Shown piece by piece: positions 52,883-62,977 of a stretch of DNA of 64,000 nucleotides. The notes beneath the pieces were generated by a model, which was not told where the DNA came from, made no database searches, and worked only from the letters and a program-made list of their open reading frames with translations. The position numbers were made by a program, and so were the translations under genes. Position 1 is the stretch's first letter, and every line of letters begins with the position of its first letter. Source of the DNA: Deltaproteobacteria bacterium (GTDB taxonomy: Bacteria; Myxococcota_A; UBA9160; UBA6930); NCBI GenBank assembly GCA_029261795.1, contig JAJDAP010000072.1, forward strand, positions 1-64,000. The letters run 5' to 3'.

Positions 52883-54435
52883 GCCGGCCCTGGGCAATCA
52901 CGACGCCGATCTACTACGTGAATGGCCTGCCTCACATCGGCCATACCTATTCGACGGTCGTGGCCGACACGATGGCCCGTTACCACCGAATGGCCGGCGA
53001 GGACGTCTACTTCCAGACGGGCATGGACGAGCACGGCGAGAAGGCCGAGACCGCGGCGGCCGAGAACGGGGAGACGCCGGAGGCCTACACCACGCGCATC
53101 GCGAGGACCTGGCAAACCACCTGGGACAAGCTCGGAATCTCCTACGATCGCTTCATCCGTACGACGGAGCCCGATCACAAGATCGCGGTCCAGCGCCTGG
53201 CCCAGGCCCAGTGGGATGCAGGACAGATCGAGTTCCGGGAGTACGAAGGCCTCTATTGTGTGGGCTGCGAACGCTTCCTGACCGAGCGCGACATGGAAGA
53301 CGGCCTCTGCAAGGACCATGAGACCGCCCCGGATCCGCGCCGGGAGGCCAACTACTTCTTCAAGATGAGCGAGCACTTCGCCTGGCTCGCAGACCTGCTG
53401 GAGAAGCAGCCCGACTTCATCCAGCCGGCTCGTTACCGAAACGAAGTACTGGCGATGATCCGCGAGGGCAGCGGCCTCGACGACCTCTGCATCTCGCGCC
53501 CCAAGGAACGCCTCTCCTGGGGCATCGAGCTCCCGTTCGATCCGGATTACGTTTGTTATGTCTGGTTCGACGCGCTGATCAACTACATGACCGGCTGTGG
53601 CTACCCGGATCAGCCCGGCTGGGAGGAGCGCTGGCAAGCCTGCGAACACCTGATCGGCAAGGACATCCTCAAGCCGCATGGCGTGTACTGGCCGACGATC
53701 CTCCATGGCGCCGGCCTGCCGCTGCCGAAGGCCCTCCATGTGCACGGGCACTGGCAGATCGCGGACCGAAAGGTCTCCAAGAGCCTGGGCAACCTGATCG
53801 ACCCGCTACGCATCGCCGAACGCTATGGATTCGAGACGTTCCGCTATTTCATGCTGCGCGAGATGTCGTTCGGACTCGATGGGAGTTTCTCCGAAGCCGT
53901 CATGGTGGAGCGGGTCAACGCCCACCTCTCGAATGCCCTCGGCAATCTGCTCTCTCGCACGCTGAACATGACCGAGCGCTATTGCGAAGGGGTGGTGCCG
54001 GAGCCTGGGGAGATGGGCGAACCGGAGGCGGCGGTGCGCACGGCCGCCGCGACCGCGGCGGCCGAAGTCGATCGTCACGTTCGCGCCTACGAATCGAGCC
54101 AGGCCCTCGAAGCCCTGTTCCGTCTGGTGGACGCAACCAACAAGTACGTGGACCTGCGCGAGCCCTGGAAGGCCGTGAAGGACCCCGAGCGCGCCGAAGA
54201 GGTGCGGACCACGCTCTACACCTGCTGCCAGGCGCTGCGCTCGATCGCCTTGTTGCTGGCCCCGTTCGTACCCGATGCCGCGGCGACGATGCTCGAACGT
54301 CTGGGGATCGCCGGGCTCGCCGAACAGGCCCGGTTGCCCGCCGACGCGGCCGCGTGGGATACCCTCGAAGCCGGCACGGCCACCACCAAGGGCGACGCCC
54401 TCTTTCCGCGCCTCGAACTCGTGGCCGACGAATAG
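52879..54435 (+). CDS. metG: Methionyl-tRNA synthetase
   Basis: 518 residues. HIGH motif in YYVNGLPHIGHTYSTVVADT, KMSKS as KVSKSLGN near 298-305, and GLYCVGCERFL for the connecting zinc knuckle, of which one CxxC pair is retained. The anticodon domain starts near 350 (NLLSRTLNM). There is no C-terminal tRNA-binding extension. It belongs to the operon holB-metG-tatD-impase. Confidence 0.96.
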   Translation: MSRPWAITTPIYYVNGLPHIGHTYSTVVADTMARYHRMAGEDVYFQTGMDEHGEKAETAAAENGETPEAYTTRIARTWQTTWDKLGISYDRFIRTTEPDHKIAVQRLAQAQWDAGQIEFREYEGLYCVGCERFLTERDMEDGLCKDHETAPDPRREANYFFKMSEHFAWLADLLEKQPDFIQPARYRNEVLAMIREGSGLDDLCISRPKERLSWGIELPFDPDYVCYVWFDALINYMTGCGYPDQPGWEERWQACEHLIGKDILKPHGVYWPTILHGAGLPLPKALHVHGHWQIADRKVSKSLGNLIDPLRIAERYGFETFRYFMLREMSFGLDGSFSEAVMVERVNAHLSNALGNLLSRTLNMTERYCEGVVPEPGEMGEPEAAVRTAAATAAAEVDRHVRAYESSQALEALFRLVDATNKYVDLREPWKAVKDPERAEEVRTTLYTCCQALRSIALLLAPFVPDAAATMLERLGIAGLAEQARLPADAAAWDTLEAGTATTKGDALFPRLELVADE

Positions 54436-54446
54436 GCGACGAGCGG

Positions 54447-55244
54447 ATGTGGATCGATTCGCATTGCCATGTCACCGCCGACGAGTTCGCCGAGGATCGG
54501 GCCACGGTGCTCGACGCCGCCAGCGCGGACGGCGTCGAGTGCATGATCGCCATCGGCTCCGGCTACGGAATCGCGCAGAACGCGCGTGCTGTAGCGCTCG
54601 CAGCGTCCGACCCGCGGATCTTTGCCACAGTGGGTGCCCATCCCCACGAAGCCGACCAGCTCGACGACGACGGGAAGTTGCAGATTCGCTCGTGGCTCGC
54701 ACACCCTCGCGTCGTCGCGGTGGGCGAGTGCGGCCTCGACTACTGGTACGAGCAGTCTCCCCGCCAGATCCAACGCAATGTCTTCGCCTGGCAGGTCGCG
54801 CTGGCCCGCGAGCTGGATCTGCCCGTCACGATTCATGTGCGCGACCGCGAAGCCAGCGGCTATGAAGAGCTGCTCGACATCTGGCAGCAGGAAGGTGGGG
54901 GTCAGGTGACGGGCGTCCTTCACTGTTACACCCACGACGAGCCGTTCGCGCGGCGGGCCCTCGACCTGGGCCTCGAAGTCTCCTTCTCGGGAATCCTCAC
55001 TTTCAAGAACGATCGCGGCCTGCGCGCCGTGGCAGCCGCGCTCCCGATCGAGCGCCTGCTCGTCGAAACCGACGCCCCGCTGCTGGCGCCCCAGGGCCAC
55101 CGGGGACAACGCAACGAACCCGCTCGGGTCTCCCTGGTCGGCGAAGCCCTTGCCGAGACGCAGGGGCGACCCGTGGACGAGGTCGCCCGAATCACCAGCC
55201 GGAACGCACGCACGCTCTTCCGGCTCGCAGAGGTGCCCGCATGA
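54447..55244 (+). CDS. tatD: TatD-family metal-dependent deoxyribonuclease
   Basis: 265 residues. Metal ligands are H6 and H8 in DSHCHV, E94 in VGECGLDYW, HIHVRD-like TIHVRD near 128, HCYTH near 159 and D209 in ETDAPLL. TIM-barrel DNase/hydrolase. It overlaps the following gene by ATGA. Confidence 0.94.
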   Translation: MWIDSHCHVTADEFAEDRATVLDAASADGVECMIAIGSGYGIAQNARAVALAASDPRIFATVGAHPHEADQLDDDGKLQIRSWLAHPRVVAVGECGLDYWYEQSPRQIQRNVFAWQVALARELDLPVTIHVRDREASGYEELLDIWQQEGGGQVTGVLHCYTHDEPFARRALDLGLEVSFSGILTFKNDRGLRAVAAALPIERLLVETDAPLLAPQGHRGQRNEPARVSLVGEALAETQGRPVDEVARITSRNARTLFRLAEVPA

Positions 55245-56035
55245 ACGAGCGCGACGATGTCCTCGCACTGGCCATTCGCCTCGCCCGGGAAGCCGGCGCG
55301 ATCCAGCGCGAACGTTATGGCACGAAGCTGCGGATCGAGACCAAGAGCGCGGCGGTGGATCTCGTAACGGAAGTCGACAAGGCGTGCGAAGCGTTGATCG
55401 TGGCCGAGATCGAGCGCCTCCGCCCCGAGGACGCCATCCTCGCCGAAGAGGGCGGCGGTACCGACCGCGCCGACGCGACCTGGCGTTGGATCATCGACCC
55501 GCTGGACGGCACGACCAACTACGCACACGCGTACCCACGCTTCTGCGTCTCCATCGGCATCGAGGAGAAGAGAGAGCCAGCGGTAGCCGTGGTCTACGAC
55601 CCGCTGCTCGACGAGCTCTTCAGCGCGAGCGCCGGCCAGGGCGCACAGCTCAACGGCGCCCCCATCCACGTTTCGCAGGAGGACGACTTCTCGAAAGGCT
55701 TGATGGCCACGGGCTTCGCCTACGATCGTCGCAAGAGCGACCAGGACAACGTCGAGCAGTTCATCGACTTCCTGAAGGCGGCCCGTGCGATTCGTCGAGA
55801 TGGCAGTGCCGCCCTCGACCTTTGTTATGTAGCGGCCGGCAGGCTCGATGGATACTGGGAGCTCAAGCTATCGCCCTGGGACGTCGCCGCAGGCTGCTTG
55901 ATCGTCGACGAAGCGGGCGGACGTACCAGTGACGCTCGGGGAGGGAACGAACATTGGACAGGACGACACGTGGTCGCGAGCAACGGAACGCTTCACGCCG
56001 CGATGCTCGAGATCCTCGAGGGCTCGGAGCTTTGA
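55241..56035 (+). CDS. Inositol monophosphatase family protein
   Basis: 264 residues. Metal motifs are DLVTEVDKACE, ILAEEGGG, WIIDPLDGTTNYAH and the C-terminal SPWDVAAGCLIVDEAGG. SuhB-like proteins also act in rRNA maturation. Substrate not determined. The last codon overlaps the next gene as TTGA. Confidence 0.93.
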   Translation: MNERDDVLALAIRLAREAGAIQRERYGTKLRIETKSAAVDLVTEVDKACEALIVAEIERLRPEDAILAEEGGGTDRADATWRWIIDPLDGTTNYAHAYPRFCVSIGIEEKREPAVAVVYDPLLDELFSASAGQGAQLNGAPIHVSQEDDFSKGLMATGFAYDRRKSDQDNVEQFIDFLKAARAIRRDGSAALDLCYVAAGRLDGYWELKLSPWDVAAGCLIVDEAGGRTSDARGGNEHWTGRHVVASNGTLHAAMLEILEGSEL

Positions 56036-56607
56036 GCCGTTTCGCGGTCTCTGCGCTCGCGGCCTCATGGGTGGCGCTGGCGACAGCCGCGCACGGTCAG
56101 ACCGCGGTCGTCGCGCCGCCTGTCCCCACCGACGCGACGATCCGCACCCTGATCGAGACGCCGAGCCGCGTCGTCGTCACCCGGCTCAGCCGACTCGATC
56201 CGATCCCGCTCGCGGACGGCGGCCGATTGTTGATCCACGCGATCGGCGCCTTCGAACCCGGCGAGGAAGACCAACGCAGCCTCGGGATCCGTATCGACCT
56301 CGAGACCTCGTCCCTGAGCAGGGCGCAGGGACGGCACTATATGGACGTCCACGAGATCGAGGGCCTGCTGAAGGGGATCTTCCTGCTCGAAGAGGTCGCA
56401 AGCGACGCCCGCGCCAACCTGGTGAGCGAGGCCGACTACGAAACCATCGAGGGCTTCGTCATCGGCGTCACGGCAACGAAGGGCCAGGTCGATTTCTGGG
56501 TCGAAGGCGGTCGCGGCGAGCGCGCCCACCTCGGCCTGGCGCGCAGCCTCGTCGTCACTTTGCGCCAGCGCCTCGAACTCGCCCGCACCCGACTCTTTAC
56601 GGAGTGA
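56032..56607 (+). CDS. Secreted hypothetical protein
   Basis: 191 residues from TTG 56032 overlapping the previous stop. Signal peptide about 1-23, ending AAHGQ. The mature part has no known motif: IETPSRVVVTRLSRLDPIPL, FEPGEEDQRSLGIRIDLE and FVIGVTATKGQVDFWVEGG. It ends 11 nt inside the 3' end of the oppositely oriented DUF4340 gene. I do not recognise the family. Confidence 0.6.
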   Translation: MSRFAVSALAASWVALATAAHGQTAVVAPPVPTDATIRTLIETPSRVVVTRLSRLDPIPLADGGRLLIHAIGAFEPGEEDQRSLGIRIDLETSSLSRAQGRHYMDVHEIEGLLKGIFLLEEVASDARANLVSEADYETIEGFVIGVTATKGQVDFWVEGGRGERAHLGLARSLVVTLRQRLELARTRLFTE

Positions 56608-58000
56608 CATCCACTTCTGGGGCAGACCCCTCGCTTGCCCGGAACGAAGCCTCGAAGCCCTCCGCGCTCACGGGTATCTGATCGGCGGCTACCGCTTCGA
56701 GCCAGTAGACGATCTCGCCGTCGCCGCGGCGAGCCGCCAGCGCGCCGTCCCCGCGCGCGACGCCAAACGAGACGTCAGCGAGCGTCGCCTCGGCTTCGGC
56801 TCCGAAGACCACGATCCGGGCCTTTGGTGGTTCGAGGCCAAGGCCCGCGCGTTCGTCTTCGCCCATCGTTTCCGCCGCGATCTCGCTCGCTTCGAGTCGC
56901 GATAGTGCGGACAACATCGGGTTCGCGGCACCCGGCGCCAAGGCCGGGCCGGGGAAGCTCCATTCCGAGGAGGCGGTTCGCTCGGCGGTGACCACGAGGC
57001 CGTCAGCAAACGAGATCGAGAAGCGCTCGGCTTCGCTCGGAAGGAAGTGGGCGAGTTCGCGGAAGCGGAAGGCGGTCAGATCCCGCGGAAGATCTTGATA
57101 GGTCGCCTCGGCGATCTCGACGATGACACCACTCGGCCCCCGCGCGAGCCGGCGCCCTTCGGACCCGGGCGCACCGATCTCGAAGATCAGCGGCGGCGCC
57201 TCGGATCCCTGCGCCACCTCGACCCGAAGTACGGGCGTCTCGAAGGACGCCAACTGCTCCGCGGTCGGTTCGTCGACGAAGGCGTCGGCGCGCAAGAATC
57301 CGAGATCCGACAGCAGGGTTTCCACGGTCTGCGAACGCGCAGTAGCCGTGAGTGGATATTCGAGCTGCCAGCTATCGGAGTTCTCGCCGTCGCCGGCGGC
57401 GCGGCTCAAGGCGGCATAACCCTGGGGCCAGCGCACCGTGACGGCCGGGACCTCGGCTGGATCGATGTGCAGCAGCCGCGACTCACGCAACTGGTCGAGC
57501 GACTTCCTGAACGCGGTCGTGCGCCAGGCCGGCACCAGCCAGACCCTGGCCCCCTCCCCGTCCGTCACGTAGACCCCACCCCCGACCGGTGCGCTGCTGC
57601 CAATGAACAACGACTGCTCGCCCTCGCCGCTCCGGAAGCGAAGCTGCGGCTCCGCTTCGAGCCCGTAGGAGGCGAGCGCTTCGATCTCGTCGTAGCTGGC
57701 TTCGCTATCGAGTGAAGCGAGCGCACTCAGCAGACCCTCCGCTGCGACAGGATCGGCTTCCGCCATGACCGGAGCCGTCATTCTCCAGCGCCCGGCTTCG
57801 CGTTCCAGATGGGCCTCGGCCCCCTCGGTCGTCCGCAACACGAGACGGTCGATGGCCGCGGCGTCGAACTCGCCAAACACCCTGGTCTGACTGGCACCCG
57901 CCAGTTCGCGCTCGGCGGCGCCCTCGATTTCATGGAACCAGACGAACGCGCCAAGCGCCACCAGGACCCCGAGGCCGAGCCATGTCGGAAGGGTTCGCAT
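56597..58000 (-). CDS. DUF4340 domain protein
   Basis: 467 residues from ATG 58000. One N-terminal membrane helix (5-22), then an extracytoplasmic region with repeated beta-rich modules. An early one starts VFGEFDAAAIDRLVLRTTEG, and WRMTAPVMAEADPVAAEGLL lies near 72. DUF4340 proteins accompany Gld-type ABC permeases. It is last in the operon after the GldG-like gene. Function probably in envelope assembly. Confidence 0.85.
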   Translation of the reverse strand: MRTLPTWLGLGVLVALGAFVWFHEIEGAAERELAGASQTRVFGEFDAAAIDRLVLRTTEGAEAHLEREAGRWRMTAPVMAEADPVAAEGLLSALASLDSEASYDEIEALASYGLEAEPQLRFRSGEGEQSLFIGSSAPVGGGVYVTDGEGARVWLVPAWRTTAFRKSLDQLRESRLLHIDPAEVPAVTVRWPQGYAALSRAAGDGENSDSWQLEYPLTATARSQTVETLLSDLGFLRADAFVDEPTAEQLASFETPVLRVEVAQGSEAPPLIFEIGAPGSEGRRLARGPSGVIVEIAEATYQDLPRDLTAFRFRELAHFLPSEAERFSISFADGLVVTAERTASSEWSFPGPALAPGAANPMLSALSRLEASEIAAETMGEDERAGLGLEPPKARIVVFGAEAEATLADVSFGVARGDGALAARRGDGEIVYWLEAVAADQIPVSAEGFEASFRASEGSAPEVDVTP

Positions 58001-58005
58001 CCCGT

Positions 58006-59586
58006 CTAACGACCTTGGGAGCGTCGCCGATTCCACCAGACGGAAACCCCGAGCAGGGCCACCACTTCGGGGGCGACGAACAGCCCGAGCACGCGGATGG
58101 TTTCGAACTGACCCTGTGAGATCCGCAGCCGGCTCGCCCGGGGCAGGGGCGGCCGGATCGCGATGGCCTCGACGTCCCCGAGCAACCAGTTGACGGTGTT
58201 TACGAACAGGTCGCGGTTGCGGAATTCCCGGATCAGTTGGTTGGTGACGAAGTCGGAATCTCCGAAAACAGCCAGGCGCCCGGGCGTCTCCCCGGCCAGT
58301 TCACCGGCGACCATCACGATCACACCGCCGACGATGTCCTCTACCGGATCCGGCTCCGCTTCCGAGGTCTCGAGCAACCGATCCATGTCGCGCTCGGCCC
58401 AGGAATACGGGCTCGTCTTGACGAGCGGCGAGAGCGTGCTCTCGGCGCTGGGTTGCACGCTTCGAGCCGTGTGGAACAGCGTGGTATCGCCGAGATCCCT
58501 CGTGATCGGATGGTCGGCGTACTCGGCGGCCAGGGGCGTGGTCGGCCGACCCGCCAGGCCCTGGGCCCGGTCCACGATGACGTCATCCCCCACATCGGCG
58601 CCCCAGCGGGCGAGATCGTCGTACAAGTCCGTCTGGGCGCGGGGATCGAGCATCACGAGCAACGAGCCGCCGCCGTTCAGATAGGCGTCGAGGGCCGCGT
58701 GCTCGTCGTCGTGGTAGGGCCGGGTCGGGCCTGCCGCGATCACCACGTCTGCGTCTTCGGGTACCGCACCCATCGCGGCCAGCAGCAGGGTCTCGACCTG
58801 ATAGTTCTCGTTGCGCAGCGCCGCGGCCGCCTGGGCGAAGCCATCGACCTCGTCGGCACCCTCGTCCTGGATCGGACGCTCATTGTGGCCATCGAGGAAG
58901 TAGACCTTCTTCTGCTCGAGCCGCGTCAGACTGACCAGCGCATTGGTCAGCGCCTCTTCGCTGAGCGTATCCACGTCGACGGATTCGTTGCCGATCACCA
59001 CGTGGAACAGGCCTTCGCCGACCGTGGCCGGATCCACGCCGAGTTCTACCAAGCGGCCGGGCTGCTGATTCGGATCGACGAATTCGGATTCGAAGGCAGC
59101 CGGTACGGCAGTGCGGTAGCGCTCCAGGAATTCGCGGGCTTCGAGCGCGACGGCCGTCTGGAAGATCGCGGTCACCTGCACCGTCTTGCCCTCGGCTTCG
59201 AGGCCTCGAAGGATCTTCACGCTCTGGCCCGAGAGCGAATGCACGGCGGCCTCCGTCCAATCGAGACGTGTGTGATAGCGCGTGGAGAGGAACGCCAGCA
59301 GCACCAGGATCGCGATCCCGATCGCGGTTTGCAGCACCGCGTTCGTACCGTAGCGACGCGCCCGGCGGGCACCCTCGGTGCGATAGCGCGCGCGCGTGGC
59401 TTCGAGGTTGGCCAGTAGCGAGACGAGCACGCAGCCGAGGCCGACCACGGCGTTTCCGACGGCGAACACGAAATCCCAGCCCGAGAACAGCTCGGCCGCC
59501 GTCAGGAAATGCAGGAAGAACGTGATGACGGCAAACGCGACGGCCACTGCGCCGAGGGCACCGAACAGGGAAGCGCGGCGTTCCAT
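58006..59586 (-). CDS. GldG-family ABC transporter auxiliary protein
   Basis: 526 residues. N-terminal membrane segments at about 8-55 and near 80-105, then a periplasmic domain with KVYFLDGHNERPI near 220, LLAAMGAVPEDADVVIAAGP near 260 and GGSLLVMLDPRAQTDLYDD. A C-terminal helix lies near 495-520. Matches DUF4350/GldG-type proteins paired with GldF permeases. Start ATG 59586 overlaps the permease stop by one base. Confidence 0.87.
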   Translation of the reverse strand: MERRASLFGALGAVAVAFAVITFFLHFLTAAELFSGWDFVFAVGNAVVGLGCVLVSLLANLEATRARYRTEGARRARRYGTNAVLQTAIGIAILVLLAFLSTRYHTRLDWTEAAVHSLSGQSVKILRGLEAEGKTVQVTAIFQTAVALEAREFLERYRTAVPAAFESEFVDPNQQPGRLVELGVDPATVGEGLFHVVIGNESVDVDTLSEEALTNALVSLTRLEQKKVYFLDGHNERPIQDEGADEVDGFAQAAAALRNENYQVETLLLAAMGAVPEDADVVIAAGPTRPYHDDEHAALDAYLNGGGSLLVMLDPRAQTDLYDDLARWGADVGDDVIVDRAQGLAGRPTTPLAAEYADHPITRDLGDTTLFHTARSVQPSAESTLSPLVKTSPYSWAERDMDRLLETSEAEPDPVEDIVGGVIVMVAGELAGETPGRLAVFGDSDFVTNQLIREFRNRDLFVNTVNWLLGDVEAIAIRPPLPRASRLRISQGQFETIRVLGLFVAPEVVALLGVSVWWNRRRSQGR

Positions 59587-60386
59587 TAGCGCCACCTCAC
59601 CGATTCGACCGAAGCCTTGGTGAGCAGCAGGAAGACACCGATCATGAAGCCGAAGTAGGCGAGCGAGCGCGTGTCGACCAGGCCGCGGGTGAGTTCATCG
59701 AAGTGGCCATCGGAGGAGATCCAGCGCAGGTTCTCGAGCAGGCCGTCGGCGCCGGCACCGCCAGCCTGGGCGCCCATCCCCACGTCGACCGCGAATCCCA
59801 GAAAGAACAGCATCAGCAGCACGAGCACCGAGAAAACGAATGCCACCAACGGGCTCGGTGTCATCGAAGACGTGAAGGCCCCGATCGCCGCGTAGGTCAG
59901 GGCCAGCAACCACAGGCCTAGCAAACCGGCCGCTGTCTGGAGCGGTTCGGGATCTCCGTAGGCGAACAGGATGCCGATGAAACCGGCCACCACGGCGATC
60001 AGCAGTGTGACCATCGCGCCCGCCGCCAGATACTTGCCGAGCACCAGCTCCCAGATCGTGATCGGGCTGGTCAACAGGAGTTCCTCGGTGCCGTTCGCCT
60101 TCTCGTTGCTGAACAGGCCCATCGTCAAGCCTGGAACCAACAACAGCAGCACGATCCAGATCACGTGGTAGTAGCCGTAGACGACGACCTCGTTCAGGTT
60201 GAAGCGATCGAGGGTTTCCAGCTGTTGGGTCTGTTCGAGGTATGCAATCGCGGCGTTGAACGACAACACCTGCATCACCAGGAAGAAGCCCGCCAGCAAC
60301 GAAAACACCGCCAGCACGGCGTAGGCCATGGGGGAAACGAAATAGGATCGGAGTTCACGACCCGCGATGGCGCCGAGATGCCTCAC
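59586..60386 (-). CDS. ABC-2 type permease (GldF-like)
   Basis: 266 residues with six predicted helices. N-terminal AGRELRSYFVSPMAYAVLAV and the ABC-2 signature LFSNEKANGTEELLLTSPI are present. In Bacteroidota GldF/GldA form a gliding-associated ABC transporter; in other phyla the substrate is unknown. It overlaps the ATPase gene by ATGA. Confidence 0.9.
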   Translation of the reverse strand: MRHLGAIAGRELRSYFVSPMAYAVLAVFSLLAGFFLVMQVLSFNAAIAYLEQTQQLETLDRFNLNEVVVYGYYHVIWIVLLLLVPGLTMGLFSNEKANGTEELLLTSPITIWELVLGKYLAAGAMVTLLIAVVAGFIGILFAYGDPEPLQTAAGLLGLWLLALTYAAIGAFTSSMTPSPLVAFVFSVLVLLMLFFLGFAVDVGMGAQAGGAGADGLLENLRWISSDGHFDELTRGLVDTRSLAYFGFMIGVFLLLTKASVESVRWR

Positions 60387-61162
60387 TCCCCGTCCTCCGA
60401 ACCCGATGCGGTCAGCGATGCTGCCGGCGGCGCCTCTGCGCCCAGTGTCAAGCGCGCGAAGGCCTGTTCAAGACTGCCCTGCTCGCTGCGGATCTGCTCG
60501 AGGGGTTGATCGAGCACCTTGCGCCCGTCGCGAATCAGGATCACGCGTCGGCAGATCGCGTCGACCTCGGCCAGGATATGCGTCGAAAGCACGATGGTTC
60601 GGGCGGTGCCTCCCTCGTCCGATCTCGCCAAACGCGCCAGCAACTCGCGGATCTCGAGAATCTGGTTCGGGTCGAGGCCCACTGTGGGCTCGTCGAGGAT
60701 CAGCACTCGCGGCTCGTGGACGATCGCCTGGGCGATGCCCACGCGCTGGCGATAGCCCTTGGAGAGCGCGCCGATCGGCCGGCGGTGGACCTCCGTCAGG
60801 CCGCAGCGCTCCATCGCGCGATCGACGGCCTCCCGGCGCTTCGCACGCGGCACGTCCTTCAGCTTCGAGACATAGACGAGGTAGCCGCGTACATCCATCT
60901 CCGGGTAGACCGGGGGAGACTCGGGCAGGTAGCCGACGGCTCGGCGCGCATCGAGCGGTGCCTCGTGAATGTCGTAGCCGCCGATCACCGCGGTGCCGTC
61001 GGTAGCGGGCATGAAACCCGTGAGGATCCGCATCGTCGTCGTCTTGCCCGCGCCGTTCGGCCCGAGGAAACCGACCACGTCCCCGGCTTCCGCCTCGAAC
61101 GACAGGTTGTCGACGGCGACGAAATCGCCATAGCGCTTGCTGATACCCTGGGCCTCGATCAA
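60383..61162 (-). CDS. ABC transporter ATP-binding protein (GldA-like)
   Basis: 259 residues. Walker A GPNGAGKTTT, Q-loop YLPESPPVYPEM, signature LSKGYRQRVGIAQAI and Walker B VLILDEPTVGLD, with H-loop STHILAE. Start is TTG 61162, overlapping the stop of the broken tetR (TTGA). It energises the adjacent permease. Confidence 0.93.
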   Translation of the reverse strand: MIEAQGISKRYGDFVAVDNLSFEAEAGDVVGFLGPNGAGKTTTMRILTGFMPATDGTAVIGGYDIHEAPLDARRAVGYLPESPPVYPEMDVRGYLVYVSKLKDVPRAKRREAVDRAMERCGLTEVHRRPIGALSKGYRQRVGIAQAIVHEPRVLILDEPTVGLDPNQILEIRELLARLARSDEGGTARTIVLSTHILAEVDAICRRVILIRDGRKVLDQPLEQIRSEQGSLEQAFARLTLGAEAPPAASLTASGSEDGE

Positions 61163-61739
61163 CGAGTGCCTCCCCCCACCTTCTCCGCACGACAGCCGTT
61201 CAGGAAGATCTCGACCGTCGTGTTGGCGAAGCCGAGATAGTAGGCACGTTGTCCCGCTTCGTCCTCGGGTAACTCGGAAACGCCCAGGACCAGACTCGTG
61301 ATCATCAACTCGAGCGCACCGATGAACAGGGTCGAGGCCACATCTCGAACACCAGCACCTTCACCCAGTCCGGTCGGACGCGGTAGGCATTCAGCATCAG
61401 CGTGGCGATCGAGACCATGCGGTCGCGCAAGCTCGCCCCACTCCTGCCGATGTCCTCGACGGCCGTGATGAAGCCCAGCCATTGTTGCTCGAAGATGGTG
61501 GAGAGGATCTCGTCCTTGTTCTTGAAGTAGTGATAGACCAGGCCGTAGGCGACCCCGGCTTCCCGTGCGATGTCCGAGACGCGCGCGCCGTGGTAACCGG
61601 CCTCGGCGAAGACCTTGATCGCGGCGTCGAGGATGACCTCGCGCTTGTCGCGGCTTCGTAGCCCCCGCAGCTCGCGCGTAGCAGCTCCGGGCGGAGCGGC
61701 AGCAGCATCGGGTCGGGGAGTCGGAGAGCGGCGGGGCAT
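61159..61739 (-). pseudogene. TetR/AcrR regulator with internal deletion and frameshift
   Basis: The HTH is intact (ILDAAIKVFAEAGYHGARVS, DIAREAGVAYGLVYHYFKN). The frame continues to DWVKVLVFEM near 61335, where about 30 expected residues of the ligand-binding domain are missing. The end of the protein then reads in another frame as DVASTLFIGALELMITSLVL and NTTVEIFLNGC. Thus a deletion of non-multiple-of-three length, or an assembly error. The second frame still overlaps the ABC ATPase start. The N-terminal ORF could extend to 61808. Confidence 0.7.
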
Positions 61740-61858
61740 CGATGAGGGACCAGCGTCGGTCGAGCCGACAGAAACGATTTCGCGGCCGAGGGATGCTCGG
61801 CGGGGCAATATAGTACGCTCCGCCTACGAGTCGAGACCCCGGCTCCCCGCCAAACCCT

Positions 61859-62977
61859 ATGCGAATCGCGCTCGTCATTGAACGCTTCGACCCCCGCGGC
61901 GGCGGCGTCGAAGCCGTCGCCTGGAACGTGGCCCAGGGTCTCGCAGCCGGTGCAACCGGAGGCGATGAGGTCCATGTGTTCGCGCGCAAGGCCGATGTCG
62001 CCGACGAACCCGCAGGCGGGCCCGAAATCCACCGCTTGCGGGTTCGCGCCGGCTGGCAGCCGATCCGGGTATGGCGCTTCTCCCGAGCCGCCGCAGCCGC
62101 GACCGGCGCCGGCGCATTCGACATCGTGCAGACCTTCTCGCGCACGCGGCATCAGGACATCTTCCGGGCCGGCGGCGGCTGCCACGCAGCCTACATGGAG
62201 CGCGCCTACGCGCCGTTCGGTTGCGCCCTGCGTCGCGCCTCGCCCCGCCACGCACTTGCACTCGCGATCGAGCGCGATGTCTTCGCGGACGCTGCCCAGC
62301 TGATCCTGTGCAACTCCGAAATGGTCCGCGACGAAATCGCCGAGCGCTACGGGGTTCCCGACGAACGACTCGCCGTGCTGGTGAACGGTGTCGACACGGA
62401 TCGGTTTCGGCCCGGGCCGCGCGACGCCGCCGGGAGCGAGCGCGCCGCCCAGCCCCTCGCCCGCCGGGTCTGGTTGCTCGTTGGCAGCGGCTTCGAGCGG
62501 AAGGGCGTCGACACGGCATTGCGGACCCTGGCCCTGCGCCCGGCAGACGAAATCTTGTGGATTGCGGGCGCTGACGCGAGCGAACCCTGGCGAGCCCGCG
62601 CCGCAGCGCTCGGCGTCGCCGACCGCGTGCAGTTCCTGGGCAGACGCGCCGACGTCGAGAATCTCTACGCCAGTGCCGACGCGCTTTTGCTACCGACCCG
62701 CTATGACGCCTTCGCCAATGTCTGCCTCGAAGCCGCCGCCTCCGGAATCCCGGTCGTGACGAGTGGCAGCAACGGAGCCGCGCGCTGGCTCGAAGGCGGC
62801 GGCCTGGTCGTTCCGGATCCCGACGACGCCGAGGGCTTCGCAGCGGCGCTGGATCAGCTCGACGACGAGACCAGCCGCCGGCGAATCGGTGCTGCCGCGC
62901 GGGTGCGCGCGGAAACCACCAGCTGGCCCCGCTACATCGAGGCCTTGCGCGACCTCTACGAGCGGTGGGCCCGGTGA
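61859..62977 (+). CDS. Glycosyltransferase family 4 (LPS core, WaaG-like)
   Basis: 372 residues. GT-B fold. N-terminal ERFDPRGGGVEAVAWNVA and the acceptor-side GGGCHAAYMERAYAPFG are WaaG-like. VNGVDTDRFRPG, LLVGSGFERKGVDTAL and the ExxxxxxxE-type LLPTRYDAFANVCLEAAASG bind the nucleotide sugar. It probably adds a hexose to LPS core heptose. It overlaps the kinase gene by GTGA. Confidence 0.9.
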   Translation: MRIALVIERFDPRGGGVEAVAWNVAQGLAAGATGGDEVHVFARKADVADEPAGGPEIHRLRVRAGWQPIRVWRFSRAAAAATGAGAFDIVQTFSRTRHQDIFRAGGGCHAAYMERAYAPFGCALRRASPRHALALAIERDVFADAAQLILCNSEMVRDEIAERYGVPDERLAVLVNGVDTDRFRPGPRDAAGSERAAQPLARRVWLLVGSGFERKGVDTALRTLALRPADEILWIAGADASEPWRARAAALGVADRVQFLGRRADVENLYASADALLLPTRYDAFANVCLEAAASGIPVVTSGSNGAARWLEGGGLVVPDPDDAEGFAAALDQLDDETSRRRIGAAARVRAETTSWPRYIEALRDLYERWAR

